A stretch of DNA of 64,000 nt from Variovorax sp. PMC12 (GTDB lineage: Bacteria > Pseudomonadota > Gammaproteobacteria > Burkholderiales > Burkholderiaceae_C): contig NZ_CP027773.1 of NCBI RefSeq assembly GCF_003019815.1, positions 4,428,501 through 4,492,500 of the forward strand, read 5' to 3'. Position 1 is the first letter of the stretch. Each line of letters starts with the position of its first letter. Under the pieces are notes generated by a model. The model made no database searches and was not told the origin of the DNA. It worked only from the letters and a program-made list of their open reading frames with translations. The translations under genes and the position numbers were made by a program. Below are positions 24,372 through 33,229 of the stretch, piece after piece.

Positions 24372-25612
24372 CTGCGCGCGTCTTCGATCACCTTGCCGTC
24401 GTTGGGCAGCTCGCCTGCGCCCACCACCACGACTTCGCCGCGCAGCTTGGTCACTTCGCGTATCGCATCGCCAACGCGCGCCTGCAGCCCCTGGGGCACG
24501 GCACCGTCGCATTCGAGCTGCAGCGTCATGCGGTCGTCGCCCATCTCGCCGGACACCACCAGCCGCGCGCGCCGCGCCTCGGGAAAGCGCCGCAGTATCT
24601 CGGCCACCTGCGAGGGATGCACGAACATGCCGCGCACCTTGGTGGTCTGGTCGGCCCGGCCGAGCCACCCCTTGATGCGCTTGTTGGTGCGGCCCGTGGG
24701 GCATGTGCCCGCGAGCACCGCCGACAGGTCGCCGGTGCCGAAGCGCACCAGCGGATAGTCGGGGTTGAAGGTGGTGACGACGATTTCGCCGACTTCGCCG
24801 TCGGGCACCGGGTCTCCGGTGCCGGGCCGCACGATCTCGACCAGCACGCCCTCGTCGATCACCAGCCCTTCGCGCGCGCTGGTCTCGTAGGCGATGAGGC
24901 CCAGGTCGGCCGTGGCGTAGCACTGCGTGCCCTTCACGCCATGCGCGGCGATCCAGTCGCGCAGGCTCGGCGGAAAGGCTTCGCCGGAGACGAGTGCCTT
25001 GGTGAGCGAGGGCAGCTTCAGCCCTTTCTCTTCGGCTTTCTCCAGCAATATCTTCAGGAAGCTGGGCGTGCCTGCGTAGCCTTCGGGCTTGAGGTCGGCC
25101 ATGGCTTCGAGCTGCTGTTCGGTCTGCCCGGTGCCGCCCGCGAAGACGCTGCAGCCCAATGCGTGCGCGCCGCTTTCCATGATGGAGCCGGCAGGCGTCA
25201 TGTGATAGCTGAAGCTGTTGTGGATCAGCTCGCCGCCGCGAAAGCCCGCCGCATGCAATGCACGAGCGGTGCGCCAGTAGTCGCGCGCTTCGCCCTCGGG
25301 TTCGTAGATGGTGCCGGGGCTCGCGAACACGCGGGGCATGCGCGGGCCGCGTGCGATGGATGAGAATCCGCCGAAGGGGTCGTCGGCGCGGCGGGCTTTC
25401 TGCAGTTCGAGCAGTTCCGATTTGCGCGTGACGGGCAGTCTGGCGAGTGCTTCGCGCGTGGTGATGTCGGCGGGCTTGACGCCGTCGAGGATTTTCGCGA
25501 ACGCGGGTGCGGCGCTCCGGGCTTGCGCGATCTGCCTGGGCAAGGCGGCCAGCAGGTCGCGTTCGCGTTCGGCGGGGTCACGGATTTCTAGCTTGTCGTA
25601 GTGGTCGGTCAT
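24362..25612 (-). CDS. Phenylacetate-CoA ligase-like AMP-forming enzyme
   Basis: The 416-residue protein belongs to the PaaK branch of adenylate-forming enzymes, which lack the large N-terminal extension of fatty-acid ligases. It has SFSYHMTPAG, the adenine pocket segment CYATADLGLIAYE, the FRTGD-like FGTGDLSAV and the hinge GRADQTTKVRGMFVHPSQV. It would activate an aryl or other carboxylic acid to its CoA thioester. The ATG at 25612 follows GAAGGG. It lies downstream of livF on the same strand, separated by repeat copy B, so it is probably the last gene of the acid-uptake and activation cluster. Confidence 0.85.
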   Translation of the reverse strand: MTDHYDKLEIRDPAERERDLLAALPRQIAQARSAAPAFAKILDGVKPADITTREALARLPVTRKSELLELQKARRADDPFGGFSSIARGPRMPRVFASPGTIYEPEGEARDYWRTARALHAAGFRGGELIHNSFSYHMTPAGSIMESGAHALGCSVFAGGTGQTEQQLEAMADLKPEGYAGTPSFLKILLEKAEEKGLKLPSLTKALVSGEAFPPSLRDWIAAHGVKGTQCYATADLGLIAYETSAREGLVIDEGVLVEIVRPGTGDPVPDGEVGEIVVTTFNPDYPLVRFGTGDLSAVLAGTCPTGRTNKRIKGWLGRADQTTKVRGMFVHPSQVAEILRRFPEARRARLVVSGEMGDDRMTLQLECDGAVPQGLQARVGDAIREVTKLRGEVVVVGAGELPNDGKVIEDARSYK

Positions 25613-25661
25613 GTCCGTACCCTTCAATCTGTTCAGTTCAGTTCTTTACCGAGCGGTGTTT

Positions 25662-25918
25662 GTTCGGGGTGTGTGCACAGGCCATCGGGTACTCCCCTCC
25701 GCGAATGTCCCCCGGGGCTGCGCCCCTCCTCCTTTATTTCGCTGCGGGGAGCACCCGACGCCCTGTGCACAGGGCACCCTGTTGGTTTGCGGCCGATCAA
25801 CCCGTGCTCTGAACGATCAGGCCGATGGGGTGCCTTGCGCAGCGAAATAAAGGAGGAGGCCGCAGGCCGGGGGACATTCGCGGAGCAAGGTACCCCGTCG
25901 GCCTGATCGCGCGCCGAA
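25662..25918 (-). repeat. Bipartite palindromic repeat element, copy B (between livF and the PaaK-like gene)
   Basis: This copy has the same two-module layout as copies A and C but in reverse orientation: it runs from GTTCGGGG on the plus strand towards GCGCCGAAT. One module is bounded by TGTGCACAGG (25672-25681) and CCTGTGCACA (25762-25771), the other by CGATCAGGCC (25814-25823) and GGCCTGATCG (25900-25909). Cores lie at 25700-25746 and, inverted, at 25838-25882. The central spacer shares CGTTCAGAGCAC and GTTGATCG with copy C when reversed. The right end is less like the CCCGAAC end of the others. It fills the 313-bp gap between the two genes. Confidence 0.9.
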
Positions 25919-25925
25919 TGCACTC

Positions 25926-26738
25926 TCAAGCCAGCCACCTCTTGCGCCGCTTGTAGCTCTTCACGTCCCGGAAACTCTTGCGGTCCGCGCCACCCACGCC
26001 AAGGTAGAACTCCTTCACGTCCTCGTTCTCGCGCAGGCTCTTCGCCTCGCCGTCCATCACGATGCGTCCGTTCTCCAGGATGTAGCCGTAGTCGGCATAG
26101 CGCAGCGCCATGTTGGTGTTCTGCTCGGCCAGCAGGAAAGTCACGCGCTCCTTGGTGTTGAGGTCTTTCACGATCTCGAACACCTCCTCCACGATCTGCG
26201 GCGCGAGACCCATCGAGGGTTCGTCGAGCAGCACCATCGTCGGGTTGGCCATCAACGCGCGGCCGATGGCGCACATCTGCTGCTCGCCACCCGATGTGTA
26301 GGCCGCCTGCGAAGTACGCCGCGTCTTCAGCCGCGGGAAATACGCGTACACCTTCTCCAGCGTCTGCTGCACCGCGGCCTTGCCGTCGGTGCGCGTGTAG
26401 GCGCCGGTCATCAGGTTCTCCTCGATCGTCAGGTGCGCGAAGCAGTGCCGGCCTTCCATCACCTGGATCAGCCCGCGCTTGACCAGCTCCGCAGGCGAAA
26501 GCGCCTCGATGCGCTCGCCGCGCAGCTCGATGGTGCCCTTGGTGACCGCGCCGCGTTCGCCCGCGAGCAGGTTGCTCACCGCGCGCAGCGTGGTCGTCTT
26601 GCCCGCGCCGTTGCCGCCGAGCAGCGCCACGATGCCGCCGTCGGGCACCGTGAGCGAGACGCCCTTGAGCACCAGGATCACGTGGTTATAGATGACCTCG
26701 ATGCCGTTGACGTTGAGGAGGATGTTGGGTTCGCTCAT
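25926..26738 (-). CDS. livF: Branched-chain amino acid-type ABC transporter, ATP-binding protein LivF
   Basis: The 270-residue ATPase has Walker A GGNGAGKTTT, the Q-loop region IQVMEGRHCF, the signature TSGGEQQ and Walker B MVLLDEPSMGLAP. The early ALLGGNGAGK and EGRHCF patterns identify LivF. The C terminus carries a basic tail (YKRRKRWLA) beyond the usual LivF length of about 235 residues, which is common in the versions paired with CoA ligases. It works with LivG on the cytoplasmic face of LivHM. It is the last transporter gene of the cluster, before repeat copy B. Confidence 0.9.
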   Translation of the reverse strand: MSEPNILLNVNGIEVIYNHVILVLKGVSLTVPDGGIVALLGGNGAGKTTTLRAVSNLLAGERGAVTKGTIELRGERIEALSPAELVKRGLIQVMEGRHCFAHLTIEENLMTGAYTRTDGKAAVQQTLEKVYAYFPRLKTRRTSQAAYTSGGEQQMCAIGRALMANPTMVLLDEPSMGLAPQIVEEVFEIVKDLNTKERVTFLLAEQNTNMALRYADYGYILENGRIVMDGEAKSLRENEDVKEFYLGVGGADRKSFRDVKSYKRRKRWLA

Positions 26739-26811
26739 GGTGTGGTCCGAAGCATTCGAAAGAACAACAGCGCAGTTCTTTCGGATGCCCGCTCGGCCAT
26801 CCTCCCTCCAG

Positions 26812-26892
26812 GGAACACCGCGGAACCGGCTTTGCCGGGCCGCAGGTGTTGCCCCCTGGAAGGGGGTTGGCGAAGCGACACGAAGTGCGCGA
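26812..26892. repeat. GC-rich intergenic palindromic repeat
   Basis: The livF-livK gap holds nested inverted repeats: AACACCGCGG with CCGCAGGTGTT, an inner CCGGCTTTGCCGG, and CCCCCTGGAAGGGGG (26852-26866), then a segment with GCGAAGCGACACGAAGTGC. This layout resembles dispersed intergenic repeats common in Comamonadaceae genomes. It has no coding potential. Confidence 0.6.
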
Positions 26893-26907
26893 AGACTGGG
26901 GGTCAGC

Positions 26908-28239
26908 TCAAGACTGGCAGTCGGCTGCCTCGCGGCGCGTCAGTTTCTTTTCGGTTGCGTACTTGTCGGCCGCTGCCTTGGCCATCGGCTTGATGATCTG
27001 GTCGTCGGCCTGGTACCAGTCGGGCGCGATGTTCCACTTGGCGCCGTCCCAGGTTTCCATGCGCGCCCAGGTCGAGCCGATGTGGTCCTGGCACGAGGTG
27101 CTCACCGGACGCATCACGCCCGCGAAGCCCAGCGCGTCGAGCTTCTTCTGGTCGAGCGCCAGGTTCTCCAGGCCCCAGCGCACCTGCTCGCCGGTCATGA
27201 CCTTGCCCTTGCCGAAGCGCTCCTGCGCGCGCCGCACCGCCTCGACGCCGAGCATCGAGATGATCGCGCCGCGCGTGTACAGCACTGAGCCCACTTCTTC
27301 CTTCGGGCCCGTGCCCTGGCCCTTGTCGTGCACCTGCTTGAGGATGTCCTGGATCACCTTGTTGTCGGGACCGGAACCGTTCAGCGCCAGCGCGTTGTAG
27401 CCCTTGGCGTTGGCGCCCACGTCCTTCACGTCGGGCTCGGCGCCGGCCCACCACACGCCGTACATCTTCTCGCGCGGGTAGCCGGTGGCCACGGCCTCTT
27501 TCAGCGCGGTGGAGTTCATCACGCCCCAGCCCCACAGCAGCACGAAGTCGGGGCGCTGCTGGCGCACCTGCAGCCAGGCCGACTTCTGCTCGACGCCCGG
27601 CGCCGTCACCGGAATCAGCGACAGGTCGAAGCCGTGCATCTTCGCGCGCTCCTGCAGCAGCGGAATCGGTTCCTTGCCGAAGGGCGAGTCGTGGTAGACG
27701 AGGGCGATCTTCTTGCCCTTGAGCTTGTCCATGCCGCCTTCCTTCTTGCCCAGGTGCTGGATCAGGATGTCGGCCGCGGTCCAGTAGGAGCCCATCAGCG
27801 GGAAGTTCCACTTGAAGACGCCGCCGTCCTGCGAGGCCGCGAGGCCGTAGCCCAGCGTGACGAGCGGGATCTTGTCGGTGGGCACCTTGTCGGTCAGCGC
27901 GAAGGTGATGCCGGTGGCCTGCGGGTCGAACAACGCGACGCCGGGGCGGCCCTTCAGGCGTTCGTAGCATTCCACGCCCTTGTCGGTGGCGTAGCCCGTT
28001 TCGCATTCTTCAAACGTGATCTTCACGCCGTTGATGCCGCCTTGCGCGTTCACCAGCTTCAGGTAGTCCTGCTTGCCGTTGGCCCAGGGCGTGCCGTTGG
28101 GCGCGTAGGGGCCGGTGCGGTACACCAGCAGCGGGAAGAACTGTTCCTTGGCCTGCGCCTGGGCGACCGATGGCGCGAGCATGGCGCCGAGGGTGCTGGC
28201 CACCAGGGCGGCGGTCAGAGCGAGCGATTTCAGTTTCAT
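26908..28239 (-). CDS. livK: Branched-chain amino acid-type ABC transporter, substrate-binding protein
   Basis: The 443-residue receptor has a signal peptide cleaved after VAQA (about residue 29) and a type I periplasmic binding fold with GGINGVKITFEECETGY, KIALVYHDSPFGKEPI and DFVLLWGWGVMNSTA. It is clearly longer than E. coli LivK (about 370), as in receptors for aromatic or fatty acids. Together with the two CoA ligases in the cluster, this argues for an organic acid rather than an amino acid as substrate. That substrate call is inference. The ATG at 28239 follows AGGAGACAGG. Confidence 0.85.
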   Translation of the reverse strand: MKLKSLALTAALVASTLGAMLAPSVAQAQAKEQFFPLLVYRTGPYAPNGTPWANGKQDYLKLVNAQGGINGVKITFEECETGYATDKGVECYERLKGRPGVALFDPQATGITFALTDKVPTDKIPLVTLGYGLAASQDGGVFKWNFPLMGSYWTAADILIQHLGKKEGGMDKLKGKKIALVYHDSPFGKEPIPLLQERAKMHGFDLSLIPVTAPGVEQKSAWLQVRQQRPDFVLLWGWGVMNSTALKEAVATGYPREKMYGVWWAGAEPDVKDVGANAKGYNALALNGSGPDNKVIQDILKQVHDKGQGTGPKEEVGSVLYTRGAIISMLGVEAVRRAQERFGKGKVMTGEQVRWGLENLALDQKKLDALGFAGVMRPVSTSCQDHIGSTWARMETWDGAKWNIAPDWYQADDQIIKPMAKAAADKYATEKKLTRREAADCQS

Positions 28240-28302
28240 GCCTGTCTCCTTTTGTGGGCACCTCGGTGCCGGGTTTTTACGAACGGGAACTTTCGAAACG
28301 GA

Positions 28303-29367
28303 TCAATGCGGGAAGGGCCACAGCCGCAGCTTCTCCTTGGCCGTGGACCACAGCCGGGCCAGCCCGTGCGGCTCGACGATCAGGAAGAACACGATCAGCG
28401 CGCCGAAGATCATGGTCTCCAGGTGCGAGGCCAGCGCGGTCGAAATCGAGAAGCCCAGCCACGCCGGTAGCTGGTTCAGGAACAGCGGCAGCAGCACGAT
28501 GAACGCGGCGCCGAAGAAGCTGCCCATGATCGAGCCGAGCCCGCCGATGATCACCATGAACAGCAGCTGGAACGAGCGGTCGATGCTGAAGGCCGCCGGC
28601 TCCCACGCCCCCAGGTGCACGAAGCCCCACAGCGCGCCCGCCACGCCGACGATAAAGCTGCTCACCGCAAAGGCCGTGAGCTTGGCGTACACCGGGCGGA
28701 TGCCGATCACCGCTGCGGCCACGTCCATGTCGCGCATCGCCATCCACTCGCGGCCGATGGCGCTGCGCACCAGGTTCTTGGCCAGCAGCGCGAACACCAC
28801 CACGAAGGCCAGGCAGAACAGATACTTCTGCACCGGCGATTCGATCGGCACGCCGAACACGTTGAGCCCCGCCACGCTCACCGAACCCGACGAAGAATTG
28901 TTGGTGAACCACTGGATGCGCAGGAAGGCCCAGTCGGTGAAGAACTGCGCCGCCAGCGTGGCCACCGCAAGGTACAGGCCCTTGATGCGCAGGCTCGGAA
29001 TGCCGAACAGCACGCCGATCACCGTGGCGCACAGGCCGCCCAGCAGCAGCGACGCGATGAGCGGCATGCCCTCGATGCGCACCTGGAAGTTGTAGGCCGC
29101 ATAGGCGCCCACCGCCATGAAGGCGCCGGTGCCCAGCGAAATCTGGCCGCAGTAGCCCACCAGGATGTTCAGCCCCAGCGCCGCGAGCGAAAGAATCAGG
29201 AAGGGCGTGAGGATGGCGCGCATCCAGTAGTCGGACACGCCCAGCGGCACCACCACGAACGCCACGAGCAGCAGCACCAGGATCGCGATGCGGTCCTGCG
29301 CGATCGGGAAGATCTGCTGGTCGGCCCTGTAGCTCGACTTGAACTGGCCGTTTTCTCTGTAGAACAT
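28303..29367 (-). CDS. livM: Branched-chain amino acid-type ABC transporter, permease LivM
   Basis: The 354-residue inner-membrane protein has the LivM hallmark GYCGQISLGTGAFMAVGAYAA and the C-terminal VIIGGLGSIMGSFFGAAFIVLLP. About nine membrane segments are visible. The unusual N terminus (MFYRENGQFKSSYRADQQ) is a hydrophilic extension found in the ligase-linked versions of this transporter. It begins 3 bp after the livH stop, so the permeases are co-translated. Confidence 0.9.
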   Translation of the reverse strand: MFYRENGQFKSSYRADQQIFPIAQDRIAILVLLLVAFVVVPLGVSDYWMRAILTPFLILSLAALGLNILVGYCGQISLGTGAFMAVGAYAAYNFQVRIEGMPLIASLLLGGLCATVIGVLFGIPSLRIKGLYLAVATLAAQFFTDWAFLRIQWFTNNSSSGSVSVAGLNVFGVPIESPVQKYLFCLAFVVVFALLAKNLVRSAIGREWMAMRDMDVAAAVIGIRPVYAKLTAFAVSSFIVGVAGALWGFVHLGAWEPAAFSIDRSFQLLFMVIIGGLGSIMGSFFGAAFIVLLPLFLNQLPAWLGFSISTALASHLETMIFGALIVFFLIVEPHGLARLWSTAKEKLRLWPFPH

Positions 29368-29370
29368 CGC

Positions 29371-30300
29371 TCAGACCCGATCGATGATCTTCTCGCCGAA
29401 CAGCCCCTGGGGCCGGACGAGCAGGAAGACCAGTGCAAGAACATAGGCAAACCAGATCTCGATGCCGCCACCGAGCATGGGGCCGAGATAGATTTCGGAC
29501 AGCTTCTCGCCCACCCCGATCAGCAGGCCGCCGATGATGGCGCCCGGTATCGAGGTGAGCCCGCCGAGGATCACCACCGGCAGCGCCTTCAGCGCCACCA
29601 GCGACAGCGAGAACTGCACGCCCAGCTTCGACCCCCAGATGATCCCGGCCACCAGCGCCGAGAAGCCGGCCACCGACCACACGATCACCCAGATGCGCTT
29701 GAGCGGAATGCCGATCGACTGAGCGGCCTGGTGGTCGTCGGCTACCGCGCGCAGGGCGCGGCCGGTGGCCGTCTTCTGGAAGAAGATGGCCAGCACCACC
29801 ACCAGCCCGGCCGCCACCAGCGCGGCGATCAGGTCTTCCTGGCTCAGCAGCAGGCCGCCCTGGAAGGTGCCTTCGAGCACCATCAGCGGTTCCTTGGGCA
29901 TGCCCACGTCGATCTTGTAGATGTCGTTGCCGAACAGCGTCTGGCCCATGCCGTCGAGGAAGTAGGCGATGCCCAGCGTGGCCATCAGCAGCGTGATGCC
30001 TTCCTGGTTCACCAGCTTGCTGAGCGCGAGCCGCTCGATCAGCCAGGCGACCACCACCATCACGGCCATGGCCGCGACGAAGGCCAGGATGTTCGCGAGG
30101 ATCTGGCTCTGGAAGCCGAACCACAGCGGGAACCACTCGGAGAAGCGCGCCATGGCCAGCGCGGCGAACAGCACCATCGCGCCCTGCGCGAAGTTGAAGA
30201 CGCCGGAGGCCTTGTAGATCAGCACGAAGCCGATGGCGATCAGCGAATAGAGCATGCCGACCATGAGGCCGCCGAAAAGGGTTTCGAGGAAAAAGCCCAT
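29371..30300 (-). CDS. livH: Branched-chain amino acid-type ABC transporter, permease LivH
   Basis: The 309-residue permease starts at an ATG at 30300 and carries the LivH patterns GMLYSLIAIGFVLIYKASGV, FNFAQGAMVLFAA, RAVADDHQAAQSIGI and VVILGGLTSIPGAIIGGL. It forms the membrane channel with LivM. In-frame starts upstream run into the palindromic repeat in the 153-bp gap and are not credible. The gene is followed closely by livM. Confidence 0.9.
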   Translation of the reverse strand: MGFFLETLFGGLMVGMLYSLIAIGFVLIYKASGVFNFAQGAMVLFAALAMARFSEWFPLWFGFQSQILANILAFVAAMAVMVVVAWLIERLALSKLVNQEGITLLMATLGIAYFLDGMGQTLFGNDIYKIDVGMPKEPLMVLEGTFQGGLLLSQEDLIAALVAAGLVVVLAIFFQKTATGRALRAVADDHQAAQSIGIPLKRIWVIVWSVAGFSALVAGIIWGSKLGVQFSLSLVALKALPVVILGGLTSIPGAIIGGLLIGVGEKLSEIYLGPMLGGGIEIWFAYVLALVFLLVRPQGLFGEKIIDRV

Positions 30301-30322
30301 GGTCAGTTTCTTTCTTGTTTTT

Positions 30323-30421
30323 CTCCCTCCCCTTTCGGGGGAGGGTTGGGGTGGGGACACGCGGCATATCCAATGGGCGCTCCGCGTGCCCCCATCCCAG
30401 CCTTCCCCCGGAGGGGGAAGG
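30323..30421. repeat. GC-rich palindromic repeat between livG and livH
   Basis: The gap holds CCCTCCCC (30325-30332) with GGGGAGGG (30338-30345), CACGCGG (30358-30364) with CCGCGTG (30382-30388), and CCTTCCCCC-GGA-GGGGGAAGG (30401-30421). GGTTGGGGTGGGG and CCCCCATCCCAGCC join the parts into one long imperfect hairpin. The last hairpin recurs at 35649. Confidence 0.7.
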
Positions 30422-30453
30422 AGCAATGCTTCAGGGCGAGGCTCGGCATGGCG

Positions 30454-31239
30454 TCAGTGCTCCACACCCAGGTATGCCCGGATCACGTCATCGTTGTTGC
30501 GCACCTCATCGGGCGTCCCGTCGCCGATCTTCTTGCCGTAGTCCAGCACCACCACGCGGTCGGAGATGTCCATCACCACGCCCATGTCGTGCTCGATCAG
30601 CACGATGGTTGCGCCGAACTCGTCGTTCACGTCGAGGATGAAGCGGCTCATGTCCTGCTTCTCTTCCACGTTCATGCCGGCCATGGGCTCGTCCAGCAGC
30701 AGCACCTGCGGCTCCATCGCGAGCGCGCGGCCCAGGTCGACGCGCTTCTGCAGGCCGTAGGGCAGGCGGCCCACGGGCGTCTTGCGGTGCGCCTGGATCT
30801 CCAGGAAGTCGATGATGTGCTCGACGAACTCGCGGTGCCGCAGCTCCTCGCGCTCGGCCGGGCCCCAGCGCAGCGCCTGGGCGAACAGGCCGCTCTTCAT
30901 CTTGAGGTTGCGCCCGGTCATGATGTTGTCGAGCACGCTCATGCCCTTGAACAGCGCCAGGTTCTGGAAGGTGCGCGCCACGCCCATCTCCGCCACCTGG
31001 CGCGAGTTCATGTGCTTGAAGGTCTGGCCGCGGAAGGTGATGGAGCCCTGCTGCGGCCAGTAGACGCCGTTGATGCAGTTCAGCATCGAGCTCTTGCCCG
31101 CGCCGTTGGGGCCGATGATGGCCCGCACCTCGTGCTCGCGCACGTTGAAGCTGATGTCCGTCAGCGCCTTCACGCCGCCGAAGCTCAGGCTGATGTTCTG
31201 CACGTCGAGGATGACCTCGCCGGTCTTCCTGGTGCTCAT
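30454..31239 (-). CDS. livG: Branched-chain amino acid-type ABC transporter, ATP-binding protein LivG
   Basis: The 261-residue ATPase has Walker A GPNGAGKSS, the LivG-type FQNLALFKGMSVLDN, and Walker B VLLLDEPMAGMN. The signature region reads LPYGLQKRVDLGRAL rather than LSYG. The ATG at 31239 overlaps the stop of the upstream acyl-CoA ligase gene by 4 bp, showing that ligase and transporter are one translation unit. The partner ATPase LivF is encoded further down. Confidence 0.9.
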   Translation of the reverse strand: MSTRKTGEVILDVQNISLSFGGVKALTDISFNVREHEVRAIIGPNGAGKSSMLNCINGVYWPQQGSITFRGQTFKHMNSRQVAEMGVARTFQNLALFKGMSVLDNIMTGRNLKMKSGLFAQALRWGPAEREELRHREFVEHIIDFLEIQAHRKTPVGRLPYGLQKRVDLGRALAMEPQVLLLDEPMAGMNVEEKQDMSRFILDVNDEFGATIVLIEHDMGVVMDISDRVVVLDYGKKIGDGTPDEVRNNDDVIRAYLGVEH

Positions 31240-33194
31240 GCCGCCGCCTTCACGATGATGGGGAAAGTCTTCGCATCGACGACCCTCAGCGTGGCGCTCA
31301 CCGTGCCCGTGCGCCCGTCCTCGAACTTGACCTGGGTCTCGATGTACTGCTCGGTCTTGCGGCCATAGAGCGCATCGACCAGCACCGCGTATTTCTCGGC
31401 AATGAAGCCGCGGCGCACCTTGCGCGTGCGGGTCAGTTCGTCGTCGTCGGGGTCGAGCTCCTTGTGCAGCACCAGGAAGCGCGCGATCTGCGTCTCGCCC
31501 ATGCCGTCCTCGGCCGCGAGGTCGGCGTTGACCTTGCCGATGCATTCGGCCACCAGCGCCAGCACGTCGGGCTTGCCGGCCAGGTCGACGTAGCCGCCGT
31601 AGGCCAGCCCGCGCCGCTCGGCCCAGTTGCCCACGGCCTCGTAGTCGATGTTGATGGCCGCGCACACTTCGTCGCGGCCGTTGCCGAAGCACACGGCCTC
31701 CTTGATCTGCGGGAAGAACTTAAGCTTGTTCTCGATGTAGTTGGGCGCGAAGATCGCGCCGCTCACGAGCCGGCCCACGTCCTTGGCGCGGTCGATGATG
31801 CGCAGGTGGCCTTCGCTGTCGAGCACGCCCGCGTCGCCGGTGTGGAAGTAGCCGTTGGCGTCAAGCACCTCGGCGGTGGCGTCGGGGCGCTTGTAGTACT
31901 CCTTGAGCACCGACACGCCGCGCACCAGCACCTCGCCGTCTTCCGCGATCTTCAGCTCGATGCCCGGCGCGGCGGTGCCCACGGTCTGCAGCTTGACCTT
32001 GCCGTCCTGCTGCAGGCACACGTAGGCGCAGGTCTCGGTCTGGCCGTAGAACTGCTTCAGGTTCACGCCGATGGAGCGGTAGAAGCGGAACAGGTCCGGC
32101 CCGATGGCCGCGCCCGCTGTGTAGGCCACGCGGATGCGGCTCATGCCCAGCACGTTGCGCAGCGGGCCGTAGATCAGCAGGTTGCCCAGGGCGTACATCA
32201 GCCGGTCACCGGCGCCCACCGGCGCGCCGTTGAGAATGTCCGCGCCCACGCGCTGTGCGAGCGCCATGAACCTGGCATACAGCCAGCGCTTGGGCGCGGC
32301 CGCGTCTTCCATGCGGATCGACACGGCGGTGAGCAGGCCTTCGAAGGTGCGCGGCGGGCCGAAGTAATAGCTCGGGCCGATCTCGCGCATGTCGTTCATC
32401 ACCGTCTCGGCGGACTCGGGGCAGTTGAGCGTGAAGCCGCCCACCAGCCACTGCGCCACCGAGAACAGGTGGTCGCCCACCCAGGCCATCGGCAGGTAGC
32501 TCATGATGTTGTCGCCGGGGCCGAGCCGGTCGGTCTCCACGCCGCCGCGGCCCGCCGCGATGAAGCTCGCATGCGTCTGGCACACGCCCTTGGGGCGGCC
32601 GGTGGTGCCGGAGGTGTAGAGGATCACGCCCACGTCCGTCGCCTCGCCGCTGGCGACCGCGCGGTCGTAGTAGCCCACGTTGGCCTTGTCGAACTCGCGG
32701 CCCACCGCGCGCAGCTGCTCGTAGCTCAAGAGCCCGGGCTGGTCGTAGTGGCGCAGGCCCTTGGGGTCGTCGTAGATGATGTGGCGGATGGCCGGCAGCT
32801 TGCCCTGCTGGATCTCGCGGCACTCCAGCAGCTTGTCGACCTGCTCCTGGTCTTCGGCGATCACGAACTCGATGCCCGCGTCCTGCAGCATGAAGACCAT
32901 CTCGCCGGCCACCGCGTCCTGGTACAGCGGCACCGGCACGCCGCGCAGGCTCTGCGCGGCGATCACCGCCATGTACAGGTGCGGCCGGTTGGCGCCGACG
33001 ATGGCCAGGTTGTCGTTGGCCTTGAAGCCCAGGCTCGCCAGGCCGCAGGCCATTTCGCGCACTTCCTGCGCCACGGCGTTCCAGGTCCAGGTTTGCCAGA
33101 TGCCGAGATCCTTCTCGCGCACGGCCGGCGACTCGGGTCGGGCCTCGGCATGCGCGAGCATCAGGCGGGGGAAGGTGGGGGCGGTTGTTTGCAC
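31236..33194 (-). CDS. Long-chain acyl-CoA ligase-like AMP-binding protein
   Basis: The 652-residue protein is a full-length adenylate-forming ligase with P-loop YTSGTTGRPKG (residues 193-203), the FYGQTETCAYV motif, YFHTGDAGVLDSEGH and RIIDRAKDVGRLVSG. This is the plant/eukaryote-like LACS branch with a long linker, seen in many betaproteobacterial Liv clusters. It would trap imported acids as CoA thioesters. I chose the GTG at 33194, because the coding frame beyond it reads through the palindromic promoter. It leads the operon ligase-livG-livH-livM-livK-livF and is divergent from the Crp/Fnr gene. Confidence 0.88.
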   Translation of the reverse strand: MQTTAPTFPRLMLAHAEARPESPAVREKDLGIWQTWTWNAVAQEVREMACGLASLGFKANDNLAIVGANRPHLYMAVIAAQSLRGVPVPLYQDAVAGEMVFMLQDAGIEFVIAEDQEQVDKLLECREIQQGKLPAIRHIIYDDPKGLRHYDQPGLLSYEQLRAVGREFDKANVGYYDRAVASGEATDVGVILYTSGTTGRPKGVCQTHASFIAAGRGGVETDRLGPGDNIMSYLPMAWVGDHLFSVAQWLVGGFTLNCPESAETVMNDMREIGPSYYFGPPRTFEGLLTAVSIRMEDAAAPKRWLYARFMALAQRVGADILNGAPVGAGDRLMYALGNLLIYGPLRNVLGMSRIRVAYTAGAAIGPDLFRFYRSIGVNLKQFYGQTETCAYVCLQQDGKVKLQTVGTAAPGIELKIAEDGEVLVRGVSVLKEYYKRPDATAEVLDANGYFHTGDAGVLDSEGHLRIIDRAKDVGRLVSGAIFAPNYIENKLKFFPQIKEAVCFGNGRDEVCAAINIDYEAVGNWAERRGLAYGGYVDLAGKPDVLALVAECIGKVNADLAAEDGMGETQIARFLVLHKELDPDDDELTRTRKVRRGFIAEKYAVLVDALYGRKTEQYIETQVKFEDGRTGTVSATLRVVDAKTFPIIVKAAA

Positions 33195-33229
33195 AGTGGG
33201 CGGATCGTAGGTCTCACTTTGACGCCCGG

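Noticed and set aside
25601..25906. Short open frames encoding repeated segments such as SSFISLRGAP in the intergenic gaps
   Set aside because: The same peptides appear at all three repeat copies and only reflect translation of the palindromic element; mini-stems differ in length between copies, which would shift the frame.
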